Below, piece by piece: positions 16,741 to 24,881 of a stretch of DNA of 28,875 bases. The notes beneath the pieces were generated by a model. The model was given only the letters and a program-made list of their open reading frames with translations. It did not search any database and was not told the DNA's origin. Numbering within the stretch: the stretch's first letter is position 1; every line of letters begins with the position of its first letter. The DNA is from DASZZY01 sp036260395. Lineage in GTDB: Bacteria; Actinomycetota; UBA4738; CALAEC01. Position numbers and translations under genes: made by a program. The stretch covers positions 1-28,875 of the forward strand of contig DASZZY010000196.1 in assembly GCA_036260395.1 (NCBI GenBank). The letters are read 5' to 3'.

Positions 16741-18243
16741 ATGCGCGAGTACCAGATCTTCATCGACGGCGGGTTCGTCGACGCCGCGTCCGGGGAGACC
16801 GTCGAGTCGCGCGATCCGTCGACCGGCGAGGTCGTGGCCCGGGTGGCCACCGCGGGGCCGGAGGACGTCGACCGCGCCATCGCCGCCGCCCGGCGGGCCT
16901 TCGACGAGGGGCCATGGCCCCAGATGCGGCCGGAGGAGCGGACCCGCATCATGCTCGACGTCTACGACCGCCTGGCCGACGCGGCGGCCGAGATCGGCGA
17001 GCTCGAGTCGGCCGACGCCGGACAGACCGTCCGGCAGTCGTCGCTGTTCCTGATCCCCTACTCGAACGAGTACTGGAAGTACCTCGCGGAGCTGGCCTCC
17101 CGGATCCCGTACGTCGAGCCGGTCCCGCGGTACGAGTTCCCCACCGCGGCCTGGGACTGGGTCCAGCGCGAGCCGTTCGGGGTCTGCGCCCAGATCACGC
17201 CCTGGAACGTCCCCTACATGATGGCCATCTGGAAGATCGCCCCGGCCATCGCCACCGGCAACACCGTCGTCCTCAAGCCGGCCCTGGAGACGCCGGTGAC
17301 CGCGATGGAGCTGGCCCGGATCATCGCCGAGTCCGACATCCCGCCCGGCGTGGTCAACATCGTCCCCGGCCACGGGCCGGTGGCCGGCGAGGCGCTGTGC
17401 ACCGATCCACGCGTCGACAAGATCGCGTTCACCGGGTCGACCGAGATCGGGCGGCGGATCATGCAGCTGGCCTCGGGCACGATCAAGTACGCCACGCTCG
17501 AGCTGGGGGGCAAGGGGCCGAACGTCCTGCTCGACGACGCCGACCTCGACGTCGCGGTCCCCGGCGCGCTGTGGGCCATGTACCTCCACCAGGGCCAGAT
17601 CTGCCACGCCGGCACGCGCCTGCTGGTTCCCGGCTCGCTGTACGACGAGGTCGTGGCCCGGGTCGTGGAGCTCGTCGAGGGCATGAAGGTCGGACCGGCC
17701 GCGGACTTCGAGTCGGACCTCGGGCCGCTGGTCAACGAGACGCAGCTCCGCACCGTGGAGCGGTACGTCGAGCTGGGGCAGGAGGAGGGCGCGAAGCTCC
17801 TCACCGGCGGCCGACGGCTCACGGACGGCGAGCTCGACCGCGGCTACTTCTTCGCGCCCACGGTGTTCGGCGACGTGGAGAGCTCGATGAAGATCGCCCA
17901 GGAGGAGATCTTCGGCCCGGTGCTCACCGTGCTGCGGTACGACGGCGTCGACGAGGCGGTGAGGATCGCGAACGACACGATCTACGGGCTCTCGGCGGGG
18001 GTCTGGTCACGCGACATCCCCCGGGCGCTGGAGGTCGTGAAGCGGCTCCGGGCCGGGACCGTGTGGGTGAACGACTGGCACCTGGTCTCGCCCGCGGCCC
18101 CCTTCGGCGGCTACAAGCAGTCGGGCGTGGGCCGCGAGCACGGCGAGTGGGGGCTGAAGGGCTACCTGGAGACGAAGTACGTGCGGGTCGACCAGGTCCC
18201 GACCAGGGACCAGAAGTTCTGGTTCCAGGTGCTCGGCCTCTAG
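16741..18243 (+). CDS. NAD(P)-dependent aldehyde dehydrogenase
   Basis: It oxidises an aldehyde to the acid. It has 500 aa, full length for the ALDH superfamily. Catalytic residues are in place: N156 (ITPWNVP), general base E254 (LELGGKGPN) and nucleophile C288 (HQGQICHAGTR). The cofactor region FTGSTEIGRRIM and the C-terminal SPAAPFGGYKQSGVGREHGEWG are typical. The specific substrate cannot be told. The start is ATG 16741 with GAGGAGG upstream. The DUF779 gene 220 bp downstream is a known genomic partner of aldehyde dehydrogenases, which suggests the two act together. Confidence 0.93.
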   Translation: MREYQIFIDGGFVDAASGETVESRDPSTGEVVARVATAGPEDVDRAIAAARRAFDEGPWPQMRPEERTRIMLDVYDRLADAAAEIGELESADAGQTVRQSSLFLIPYSNEYWKYLAELASRIPYVEPVPRYEFPTAAWDWVQREPFGVCAQITPWNVPYMMAIWKIAPAIATGNTVVLKPALETPVTAMELARIIAESDIPPGVVNIVPGHGPVAGEALCTDPRVDKIAFTGSTEIGRRIMQLASGTIKYATLELGGKGPNVLLDDADLDVAVPGALWAMYLHQGQICHAGTRLLVPGSLYDEVVARVVELVEGMKVGPAADFESDLGPLVNETQLRTVERYVELGQEEGAKLLTGGRRLTDGELDRGYFFAPTVFGDVESSMKIAQEEIFGPVLTVLRYDGVDEAVRIANDTIYGLSAGVWSRDIPRALEVVKRLRAGTVWVNDWHLVSPAAPFGGYKQSGVGREHGEWGLKGYLETKYVRVDQVPTRDQKFWFQVLGL

Positions 18244-18247
18244 GAGG

Positions 18248-18403
18248 TCAGACGCCGGGGCGCGAGCGCCCCCGGTACCCGAAGAAGAGGCCGGCCAGGA
18301 ACAGGATGCCGGCGATGAACAGCAGCCACAGCAGGCCCTCCACCAGGAGGCCCACGCCGCCGAAGATCAGCGCCAGCACGATCAGCAGGATGACGAGACC
18401 CAT
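18248..18403 (-). CDS. Small hydrophobic membrane protein (51 aa)
   Basis: A 51-residue reading frame starts MGLVILLIVLALIFGGVG and ends GYRGRSRPGV. It has two hydrophobic stretches (about residues 2-17 and 22-42), a Glu at the turn and a basic tail. It resembles the small hydrophobic proteins common in actinobacteria, whose function is unknown. The start is ATG 18403; no Shine-Dalgarno is seen, and TAGAGA lies 9 nt upstream, so it may be leaderless. It lies antisense in the gap between the aldehyde dehydrogenase and DUF779 genes and is divergent from the latter. Its 3' end contains a strong GC hairpin (18255-18275) just past the aldehyde dehydrogenase stop. Confidence 0.65.
   Translation of the reverse strand: MGLVILLIVLALIFGGVGLLVEGLLWLLFIAGILFLAGLFFGYRGRSRPGV
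18255..18275. terminator. Possible GC-rich terminator hairpin behind the aldehyde dehydrogenase gene
   Basis: CCGGGGCGC / GA / GCGCCCCCGG forms a strong stem with one bulged C, 12 bp after the aldehyde dehydrogenase stop. No T-run follows, so it would be a U-less terminator at best. It also lies within the end of the small membrane protein gene on the other strand. Confidence 0.3.
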
Positions 18404-18451
18404 CGCGGGCAATCTCTACCCGGCCGCCTCCGCCGCAAACGAATGTCGCGG

Positions 18452-18457
18452 TAGGCT
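18452..18457 (+). promoter_or_regulatory. -10 box TAGGCT, leaderless start of the DUF779 gene
   Basis: TAGGCT is followed by exactly 6 nt and the ATG at 18464. No ribosome binding site is present. Confidence 0.5.
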
Positions 18458-18463
18458 GAGGCC

Positions 18464-18784
18464 ATGCGGGTGAGCGCCACGCCGCAGGCCGAGGCGGTCG
18501 TCAGGAAGGTCGCCGGGGGCGGGCGGGAGCACCTGGTCATGGTGCTGGGGACCGGGTGCTGCGACTCGACCGCGCCGTTCCTCTACGACCGGTACTACCC
18601 GGGTCCCGACGTGGTCGAGGTCGGTCGCATCGCCGAGGTCCCGGTGCTGGCCCACCGGTGGCTCGCCGACCTGTACCGGGACTCCGCCGGCCTGGAGGTC
18701 GACGTCGACGAGGGCGTCGTGAACGACTCGTTCTCCCTCGAGAGCGAGTACGACGCCCGGTTCACGCTCCGCGTCGCCCGCTAG
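18464..18784 (+). CDS. DUF779 family protein, aldehyde dehydrogenase partner
   Basis: The 106-aa protein shows the family hallmark GTGCCDSTAPFLYD (the conserved Cys-Cys-Asp), then VEVGRIAEVPVLAHRW and the closing NDSFSLESEYDARFTLRVAR. DUF779 proteins are usually encoded next to aldehyde dehydrogenases, and the same pairing occurs here. The biochemical role is not established; the paired cysteines could bind metal or react. It is transcribed in the same direction as the dehydrogenase but from its own leaderless-looking promoter. It is convergent with the DUF2207 gene, 8 bp apart. Confidence 0.8.
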   Translation: MRVSATPQAEAVVRKVAGGGREHLVMVLGTGCCDSTAPFLYDRYYPGPDVVEVGRIAEVPVLAHRWLADLYRDSAGLEVDVDEGVVNDSFSLESEYDARFTLRVAR

Positions 18785-18792
18785 CGAGGGCG

Positions 18793-20658
18793 TCAGCCGG
18801 CGCCGCCGCCGGTCCCGCCGCCGCCGCCCCCACCGCCTCCCGAGAACCCGCCGCCGAACCCCCCGCCGGAGCTGAACGAGCCGATCCCCGACGACGTGCT
18901 CGAGGACACCGCGGCCGCGGCGACGCTCGGGGTGGTGGCCGAGCCGACCGAGCCGACCCACGACAGGCCGTGGGCGCCGGCGGGGGCACCCCGCCACGGC
19001 GCCGGGAGGTCGTCGGCCGGCACCACGGCGCGGACCTGCTCCTCGACCTCGTCCGCCACGCCCAGCGCCGCGGCGTAGGCCAGGTAGTGCTCCCAGATCA
19101 CGACGCCGAGGGCCGGGGCGTCGGGCAGCGAGGAGAACCTCCGGAGGAACCGCCGGAACGCCCGCCACCGGGCGATGCGCTCGCGGACCGGCTCAGGGGC
19201 GCGTCCCGGGATGAGGATGTTCGTGATGGCCATGGCGATCGGCGCCCCGAACCCGACGGCCAGGGCCAGGGGGCCGATGAGATTCCCGAGCGCGATCGCC
19301 GCGACCACGCCGCCAGTCCCCAGCAGCGTGACGAGCCTCGATTCCCACCGTCCCTGGCGGATCCGCAGCGCCTGGGCCTTGCCCGTGGCGGTCACGTCCT
19401 TCCACCACTGGCGCAGCTCGGTCCGGCGCTTGCCGGTGGGCCGCAGGTCGCCGAGCGCCACCCACTCCCCGCCCGAGGCGAACAGGAACTCCGCGAACGC
19501 CACGTCGAACCCGTCGTCCGAGGGAAGCTCGATCAGCCGGACCTCGATGTCGTCGGGATCCATCGGCGCGCCCAGGGCCCGCATCTCGATCACCCGCATC
19601 CGCGCCAGGTGGAGGAGCTGTGCCCGGTAGACGTCCTGGGGCCGTGGGTTGCCCCGGTAGAACCCCCACAGCCGGGCCAGCTCCACCGGATGGATTTCCT
19701 CGGGGGGCTGTTGCAGCAGCCGCGGCACGCCCGGGACCCGGTCCCGCATCCGGGCCACGACGAGCAGGACGAGCATCGCCAGAGGGATCGCGAGGGCCAG
19801 CGCCACGCCGACCCGGGTCCAGAAGGCCCGGCGCCGCTCCTCGGCGAGCAGCCGCGCGCGCTCGGCGTTCGCCTGGCGCGCCAGCTCGCGCTCCTCGGCC
19901 AGCACCGCGGAGCGGCTCACGTCGAACGACGGAGCGGCGAGGGGGACCGCCCGGGGCGGGAACAGGACCGAGCCCTCGACGAACGTGTACGGCGGCAGGT
20001 CGCGGACCCGGAGCTCGACCGTCTGGGGATCGGGGATCCGGACCTCCCCGCCGAGGGGCCCGTGCCCCCAGGCCCGGACCTCGCCCCGTCGGAGGGGGCG
20101 AGTGGGGAAGCCCCCGCCCGCCGGCGCCGCGAGCTCGCACGTGGGCCGTCGGTCCAGCCGTCGGGTGGCCGCCCCCGGTAGGTGGACCCGGATCACCGTC
20201 TCCTCGGTCGGCACGTCCCACCCCGTCCCCACGAACTGCCACAGGAGATGGGCGGCGTCCTCACCGACGCGCACGGCGCACAGGGCCCGGTAGCTGATCG
20301 TGAACGTGCGCCGCTCGTCCTCGGCCCCGAAGCGCCAGGTGGCCCGGAACGTGCCGACGTTCTCGATCTCGGCCTCGAGCGGCCGGCCGGCCTCCTCGAT
20401 GCGGAAGTCCTGGATGCGGTCGAAGGGCCACGCCACCGTGAAGAACGCGAACGAGAAGTCCCCGTCGAAGTCGAAGGTCCGCTGCTCGCGGAGCCGGAGC
20501 GACCCGTCGGGCAGGACCGTGGCGTCGATCGCCACGCGGGAGAACCGGTACGACTTGCCGGACGTGGCGGCGGCGAAGGCCAGCGCGGTGATGGCCACCG
20601 GGATGGCGAGCACGACCACGTAGACCCACCGCCGCGGACGCCGCCGCCGCCTAGCCAT
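18793..20658 (-). CDS. DUF2207 domain membrane protein (YciQ-like)
   Basis: The 621-aa protein has an N-terminal hydrophobic segment (about residues 12-32) and an extracytoplasmic beta-rich DUF2207 domain (about 40-240: DGSLRLREQRTFDFDGDF, TFTISYRALCAV, WQFVGTGWDVPTEETVIRV). A charged helix and a second membrane segment at about 285-307 follow, then a cytoplasmic domain with two more hydrophobic stretches near 430-475. The end is Gly/Ser-rich (GGGFGGGFSGGGGGGGGG), a hallmark of this family. The function of DUF2207 proteins is unknown. The start is ATG 20658; a TACACT box at 20711-20716 gives a leader of about 46 nt. It is divergent from the GT87-like gene. Confidence 0.88.
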   Translation of the reverse strand: MARRRRRPRRWVYVVVLAIPVAITALAFAAATSGKSYRFSRVAIDATVLPDGSLRLREQRTFDFDGDFSFAFFTVAWPFDRIQDFRIEEAGRPLEAEIENVGTFRATWRFGAEDERRTFTISYRALCAVRVGEDAAHLLWQFVGTGWDVPTEETVIRVHLPGAATRRLDRRPTCELAAPAGGGFPTRPLRRGEVRAWGHGPLGGEVRIPDPQTVELRVRDLPPYTFVEGSVLFPPRAVPLAAPSFDVSRSAVLAEERELARQANAERARLLAEERRRAFWTRVGVALALAIPLAMLVLLVVARMRDRVPGVPRLLQQPPEEIHPVELARLWGFYRGNPRPQDVYRAQLLHLARMRVIEMRALGAPMDPDDIEVRLIELPSDDGFDVAFAEFLFASGGEWVALGDLRPTGKRRTELRQWWKDVTATGKAQALRIRQGRWESRLVTLLGTGGVVAAIALGNLIGPLALAVGFGAPIAMAITNILIPGRAPEPVRERIARWRAFRRFLRRFSSLPDAPALGVVIWEHYLAYAAALGVADEVEEQVRAVVPADDLPAPWRGAPAGAHGLSWVGSVGSATTPSVAAAAVSSSTSSGIGSFSSGGGFGGGFSGGGGGGGGGTGGGAG

Positions 20659-20710
20659 GGATGCGCCGCCCCGTCGGCGCCGGGTGGCTTCCTCCTGTCC
20701 GCACCGGCCA

Positions 20711-20716
20711 AGTGTA
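20711..20716 (-). promoter_or_regulatory. -10 box TACACT of the DUF2207 gene
   Basis: TACACT on the minus strand is identical to the rpsF -10 box. It lies about 32 bp from the oppositely oriented -10 box of the GT87-like gene, so the two promoters are back to back. Confidence 0.4.
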
Positions 20717-20747
20717 GGGTCAGGCGAGCGGGCCGGCGGGGAGCGGG

Positions 20748-20753
20748 CATAAT
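20748..20753 (+). promoter_or_regulatory. -10 box CATAAT, leaderless start of the GT87-like gene
   Basis: CATAAT is followed by exactly 6 nt and then the GTG start codon at 20760. There is no Shine-Dalgarno sequence. Confidence 0.55.
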
Positions 20754-20759
20754 CGGCTG

Positions 20760-21953
20760 GTGTCCGCAGCGCGGCGCACCCCCGGCCTGGCCCTGGTCCT
20801 CGCCGCCACGGTCGCCACCCTGGCAGCGGGCTACCTCCTGAAGCTCCCGTGCCTGACCGCCGCGTGGACCGACGGCCGCCAGTACACGCGGCTGTGCTAC
20901 TCGGACGTGGCGGCCCTGTACGCCTCGAACGACCGGGAGCGCGGCCTGGACGACGGCCGCTTCCCGTACCTCGGCGCGCGGAACGAGTATCCGGTCCTGA
21001 CCGGCCTGGCCATGGGAGCGGCGGCGTGGCCGGCGGATTCCTATCCCTCGTTCTTCCACTGGACCGCCGTGCTGCTGGGGGCCTCGGCGCTGGCGACCTC
21101 GTGGGCCCTTCACCGCATCGCCGGCTCGCGGGCCCTCTACCTCGCGCTGGCCCCCACGCTGGCGATCTACGCGTTCATGAACTGGGACCTGATCGCGGTG
21201 GCCCTGGCCACCGTGGCCACGCTGGCGCACCTCCGGGGCCGCGACCGCGCCGCCGGCGTGCTCCTGGGGCTGGGGATCGCCGCGAAGCTGTACCCCGTCT
21301 TCGTCCTCATCGCGATGCTGGCCGGCCGCCTGCGCCAGGGCCGCCGCCGAGACGCGGCGGCCATGGCCGGGACGGCCGGCGGCGCGTGGCTGGCCGTGAA
21401 CCTGCCGTTCGCGCTGCTCGCGCCGGGCAACTGGTCCGAGTTCTACCGCTTCAACTCGGCGCGGGGGGCGGACTGGGACAGCGTGTGGTACGTCCTGGCC
21501 CGGCACCTCGGCTTCTCGTGGTCCCGGCTGGAGCTGAACCTCCTGGCGGCCCTGGCGTTCGTCGGCGCGTCGGCCTTGATCGTCGCCGTGGCCAGGCGCC
21601 GGGACCCGGGGCGGCCCACGTGGACGTTCGCCTTCCCGGTGTTGGTCGCGTTCCTCCTCACCAGCAAGGTCTACTCGCCGCAGTTCAGCCTGTGGCTGAT
21701 CCCGTGGTTCGCGCTGACGCTCCCGAGCCCCTGGCTGTTCGCCGCCTTCAGCGTGGCGGACGCCGCCGTGTTCGTGACCCGGTTCCAGTTCTTCGCCCGG
21801 CTGGCCGACGTGGGGCCCGGGGTGCCGTTCGAGGCCTTCGAGGTCGCGCTGGGGCTCCGGGCGGCGGTGCTGGTGGCCTGCGTGGTGGCGTGGGTGTGGC
21901 GTGCCGCGCCCGAGCGGGCGCCGGCGCCCCAGCCGGCCCTGGAGGCGACGTGA
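20760..21953 (+). CDS. GT87-like (DUF2029) integral membrane glycosyltransferase
   Basis: This is a polytopic protein of 397 aa with about nine to ten hydrophobic segments. Features typical of the DUF2029/GT87 GT-C family are FMNWDLIAVAL (Asn-Trp-Asp), GIAAKLYPVFVL (the K-L-Y-P motif) and SKVYSPQFSLWLIPW. Relatives such as mycobacterial PimE use polyprenyl-phosphate-mannose to glycosylate lipids on the outer face of the membrane. The sugar and acceptor here are not known. The start is GTG 20760, leaderless. Its stop overlaps the next start (GTGA), so it forms a pair with the PIG-V-like gene. Confidence 0.85.
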   Translation: MSAARRTPGLALVLAATVATLAAGYLLKLPCLTAAWTDGRQYTRLCYSDVAALYASNDRERGLDDGRFPYLGARNEYPVLTGLAMGAAAWPADSYPSFFHWTAVLLGASALATSWALHRIAGSRALYLALAPTLAIYAFMNWDLIAVALATVATLAHLRGRDRAAGVLLGLGIAAKLYPVFVLIAMLAGRLRQGRRRDAAAMAGTAGGAWLAVNLPFALLAPGNWSEFYRFNSARGADWDSVWYVLARHLGFSWSRLELNLLAALAFVGASALIVAVARRRDPGRPTWTFAFPVLVAFLLTSKVYSPQFSLWLIPWFALTLPSPWLFAAFSVADAAVFVTRFQFFARLADVGPGVPFEAFEVALGLRAAVLVACVVAWVWRAAPERAPAPQPALEAT

Positions 21954-23161
21954 CGACGCCGCGGGTCCGGGAGGCCGAGCCGACGGCTGCGGAGCACCGC
22001 GCCGAGGTGCGCCCGCGACTCCGGCGCGGGCTGCGGTACTGCGTGGCGGTGTTCGTGGCGTTCCGGCTGGGGATCACGGTGCTGGAGGTCGCCGGCGTCG
22101 CGCTGCTCCCGGGCCTCGACCCGGTCGGGGCCCCCGGCTGGCCGGCGAACGAGACCACCCCCGGCTGGCACAACGTCGTGACGTCGTCGGAGCGGTTCGA
22201 CGCGCTGTGGTTCCTGAGCATCGCCACCGAGGGCTACCGCGACGGCGACGGCAGCGCGGCGTTCTTCCCCGGGTACCCGCTCCTCATCCGGGCTGTCACG
22301 CCGCTGGTCGGCGGGCACCCCCTGGCCGCTGCGCTGCTGGTCTCGAACCTCGCGGCGTTGGCGGCCATGGTCGTGCTGTACTTCCTGACCTCGTCCGAGT
22401 TCGGGGAGGCGGCGGCGCGCCGGGCGGTGCTGTACCTGGCGGTGTTCCCGACCTCGTTCTTCCTGCTGGCGCCGTACTCCGAGGCGCCGTTCCTGCTGTT
22501 CGCGCTGCTCACGCTGTGGGCGGCCCGCCGGGGGAGGTGGGAGATCGCCGGGGTGGCCGGCGCGGCGGCGGCGGCCACCCGGAACGTCGGCGTGCTGCTG
22601 GTCGCGCCGCTGCTGGCCGAGGCCGTGGCCCAGGCCGACGAGGAGCGGGTAAGCCGGGCCCGGGCCGTGGGGTGGTCCCTCGGGCCGGCCGTGGGAACGG
22701 CGGCGTACCTCTTCTTCTGGTGGCGGTTCAGCGGCGACTGGCTGGCGCCGCTCCACCAGCAGGCCACCTGGCAGCGCGAGTTCCTGTTCCCGCTGGGGAC
22801 GCTGGTGGCCGGGACCCGCGAGGCGTTCCGGTTCCCCGGCGTCTACCCGGGCGGCTACCACCTGCTCGACTGGCTCGTCGCCGTGCCGGCGCTGGCCGCC
22901 GCGGTGTGGGTGGCCGCCCGGACGGCGGTCCCCTACCGGCTGTACACGTGGCTCTCGATCCTGGCGCCGCTGTCGTTCGTGTTCATCCCGCGGCCGTTCA
23001 TGTCGCTGCCCCGGTTCCTGCTAGTGGTGTTCCCGCTGCTGTGGGCCCCGGCCGTCCTCGCCGAGCGCCGGCCGTCGGTGCACGGGGCCACGGTAGCGGC
23101 CTCGTCGGCGCTCCTCGGCATCATGACGGTGCTGTTCGCCGGCTGGTACTACGTCTTCTGA
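21950..23161 (+). CDS. PIG-V-like mannosyltransferase family membrane protein
   Basis: The 403-aa polytopic membrane protein resembles the GPI mannosyltransferase PIG-V/Gpi18-like group (GT-C fold). After the first membrane segment comes an exoloop with SSERFDALWFLSIATEGY (the catalytic-type Asp near Trp), then SAAFFPGYPLLIRAV, FPTSFFLLAPYSEAPFLLF and AAAATRNVGVLLV. RPFMSLPRFLLVVFP near the C-terminus is typical. The start is GTG 21950 inside a 4-base overlap with the upstream gene. The two transferases probably act in the same lipid- or protein-mannosylation path using polyprenyl-phosphate sugars; this is inference. Confidence 0.85.
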   Translation: MTTPRVREAEPTAAEHRAEVRPRLRRGLRYCVAVFVAFRLGITVLEVAGVALLPGLDPVGAPGWPANETTPGWHNVVTSSERFDALWFLSIATEGYRDGDGSAAFFPGYPLLIRAVTPLVGGHPLAAALLVSNLAALAAMVVLYFLTSSEFGEAAARRAVLYLAVFPTSFFLLAPYSEAPFLLFALLTLWAARRGRWEIAGVAGAAAAATRNVGVLLVAPLLAEAVAQADEERVSRARAVGWSLGPAVGTAAYLFFWWRFSGDWLAPLHQQATWQREFLFPLGTLVAGTREAFRFPGVYPGGYHLLDWLVAVPALAAAVWVAARTAVPYRLYTWLSILAPLSFVFIPRPFMSLPRFLLVVFPLLWAPAVLAERRPSVHGATVAASSALLGIMTVLFAGWYYVF

Positions 23162-23192
23162 GGCGGGTTACCGGTGCGTCCCACCGCCCGCC

Positions 23193-23198
23193 TAGAAT
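23193..23198 (+). promoter_or_regulatory. -10 box TAGAAT of the response regulator gene
   Basis: TAGAAT lies 25 nt before the GTG start, with TTACCG 19 bp upstream as a weak -35. A G-run before the start codon may serve as ribosome binding site. Confidence 0.45.
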
Positions 23199-23223
23199 GG
23201 CGCCGCGCGATCGGGGGGGCGCC

Positions 23224-23862
23224 GTGACGGTCAAGGTAGTGCTCGCCGACGACCACACGCTGGTGCGCGAGGGCGTCCGGCGGTTCCTGGAGTCCTCCGG
23301 CGAGTTCCAGGTCCTCGGCGAGGCCTCCACCGGCCAGGAGATCGTCGACCTGGCCGTCTCCACCAGGCCCGACGTGGCGGTGCTCGACATCCGGATGCCG
23401 GAGATGGACGGCCTCGAGGCGGCCCGCGCGATCCGGGACCGCTCGCCCGACACCGCCGTCGTCATGCTCACGGCCTACGACGACCGGCACTTCGTGGGGG
23501 AGGCGGTCCGCGCCGGCGCCCGCGGCTACGTGCTCAAGGTCCGCGACGCCGAGCACCTCGTGGAGACGCTCCGCCTGGTCACCGGCGGCAAGCTGGTGAT
23601 CGACCCGGAGCTCGTCCGGGCCCTCGCCGAGGAGCTGGAGGCCGCACAGGAGCGCGACCAGCGGGGCCCGACGCTCACCGAGCGCGAGGTTGAGATCCTT
23701 CAACACGTGGCGTTCGGCAAGACGAACCGCGAGGTCGGGGAGAAGCTCTACATCGCGGTGGACACCGTCAAGACGCACCTCGAGCACATCTACCAGAAGC
23801 TCGGGACGAACGACCGAACCGCCGCCGTCGCCGAGGCGCTGCGCCGCCGGCTGATCGACTAG
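23224..23862 (+). CDS. NarL/LuxR-family two-component response regulator
   Basis: This is a DNA-binding response regulator of 212 aa. The receiver domain (1-120) has D9/D10, phosphoacceptor D55 (VAVLDIRMPEMDG), T83 and K105 (GYVLK). The C-terminal LuxR-type helix-turn-helix (about 150-212) reads LTEREVEILQHVAFGKTNRE, then VDTVKTHLEHIYQKLG. No histidine kinase gene is in the window, so it is an orphan here. The start is GTG 23224. The last 96 bp (23767-23862) are duplicated at 24786-24881. Confidence 0.95.
   Translation: MTVKVVLADDHTLVREGVRRFLESSGEFQVLGEASTGQEIVDLAVSTRPDVAVLDIRMPEMDGLEAARAIRDRSPDTAVVMLTAYDDRHFVGEAVRAGARGYVLKVRDAEHLVETLRLVTGGKLVIDPELVRALAEELEAAQERDQRGPTLTEREVEILQHVAFGKTNREVGEKLYIAVDTVKTHLEHIYQKLGTNDRTAAVAEALRRRLID
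23767..23862 (+). repeat. 96-bp direct repeat, copy 1 (3' end of the response regulator gene)
   Basis: This copy is the intact end of the response regulator gene, from the VKTHLEHIYQ codons to the stop. It matches 24786-24881 in 92 of 96 positions without gaps. After its stop, the opposite strand reads a short Gly-rich end in the same frame relation as the penicillin-binding protein tail after copy 2. Confidence 0.95.
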
Positions 23863-23919
23863 GGGCCGACCCCGGCGCCACCACCCGCAGCGTCCTGGCC
23901 CGGAGGCATAGATGGCGGT

Positions 23920-24561
23920 CTACTTCATGACGCGGTACTTGAGGTGGCTGACCCCGGGGGCCTCGATCGCTCGTACCTGCTCCACCTTGAGGGTGCCGAC
24001 GTTCTCGAGCAGCCGCTCACCGCCACCGAGCAGGAGCGGGACGATGTGAAGCCAGAACTCATCGACGAGCCTGGCGGCGAGGTACTGCTGGAGCACATTG
24101 GCCCCTCCGCCGATCAGCACGTCCAGGCCGTCCGCGGCCTGCTTCGCATGGTCCAGCGCGGGCTCGATCCCTTCGGTGACGAAGATGAACGTGGTGCCTC
24201 CCTCCATCTCCAGGGGCTCGCGGGGATGGTGGGTGAGCACGAAGACCGGCGTGTGGAAGGGAGGGTTGTCGCCCCACCAGCCCTTCCATGGAGGGTCCTG
24301 CGTCCATGGGCCGGGCCCACCTCCGAACATGTTCCGGCCCATCACCCAGGCGCCGACGTTCGACTGTGCCTCCTCGAACACGGGGGTGCTGGCGTTGACC
24401 ACCCCACCCTCCATGCCGTGCTGTCTGCGCCAGGCCTCGAGCTCGACGACCCACTGGTGGAGATCCTCGCCGCCCACACCGAGCGGGTTCTCCTCGCTCT
24501 GGTCGGGGCCAGCAACGTATCCGTCCAACGAAACGGACAGTTCGAATCTGACCTGGGTCAT
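23920..24561 (-). CDS. Dihydrofolate reductase-family (RibD C-terminal-like) protein
   Basis: The 213-aa protein of the DHFR/RibD_C fold family starts MTQVRFELSVSLDGYVAGPD. It contains WVMGRNMFGGGPGPW, PVFVLTHHPREPL, the cofactor segment LDVLIGGGANVLQQYL and VDEFWLHIVPLLLGGGERLL. Such proteins (YyaP/COG0262 type) are predicted NADPH-dependent reductases of unknown substrate and are not necessarily true folate reductases. The start is ATG 24561 with GGAGGAGG upstream. Base composition is visibly lower in G+C than its neighbours (about 60-65% in lines counted by hand, against 72-75% nearby). It lies between the two copies of the response regulator tail, suggesting recent gain. Confidence 0.88.
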   Translation of the reverse strand: MTQVRFELSVSLDGYVAGPDQSEENPLGVGGEDLHQWVVELEAWRRQHGMEGGVVNASTPVFEEAQSNVGAWVMGRNMFGGGPGPWTQDPPWKGWWGDNPPFHTPVFVLTHHPREPLEMEGGTTFIFVTEGIEPALDHAKQAADGLDVLIGGGANVLQQYLAARLVDEFWLHIVPLLLGGGERLLENVGTLKVEQVRAIEAPGVSHLKYRVMK

Positions 24562-24785
24562 GTAGCCTCCTCCACTCCGAGGGTCGTCCTTCGCCGACTC
24601 GCATCTCTGCAGACTCCCAGCGACCTCGCAACTCATCGCTTGCCGGCCACACCTTCAGAGGAGACGCCAGTGTCAGCGCCCGCACGCCGCGGTGGGGTTG
24701 CCCGGTTCAAGAGATTGGGCCAGAGCGGGGGCGGCCGCGACGTGTCGGGGGATTATGAACTCAGGTCGCGCCGCCCGCCCAGCCC
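24562..24785. other. Lower-GC non-coding spacer upstream of the DHFR-family gene
   Basis: These 224 bp hold the ribosome binding site of the DHFR-family gene and its promoter region but no convincing gene on either strand. Lines counted by hand near 24541-24660 are about 60-62% G+C. The stretch ends exactly where copy 2 of the response regulator tail begins. Confidence 0.5.

Positions 24786-24877
<92 letters not shown>

Positions 24878-24881
<4 letters not shown>

Noticed and set aside
23863..24785. Insertion sequence or integron cassette
   Set aside because: No transposase, integrase, terminal inverted repeats or attC-like structure is visible. Only the direct repeat of the regulator tail marks the segment.
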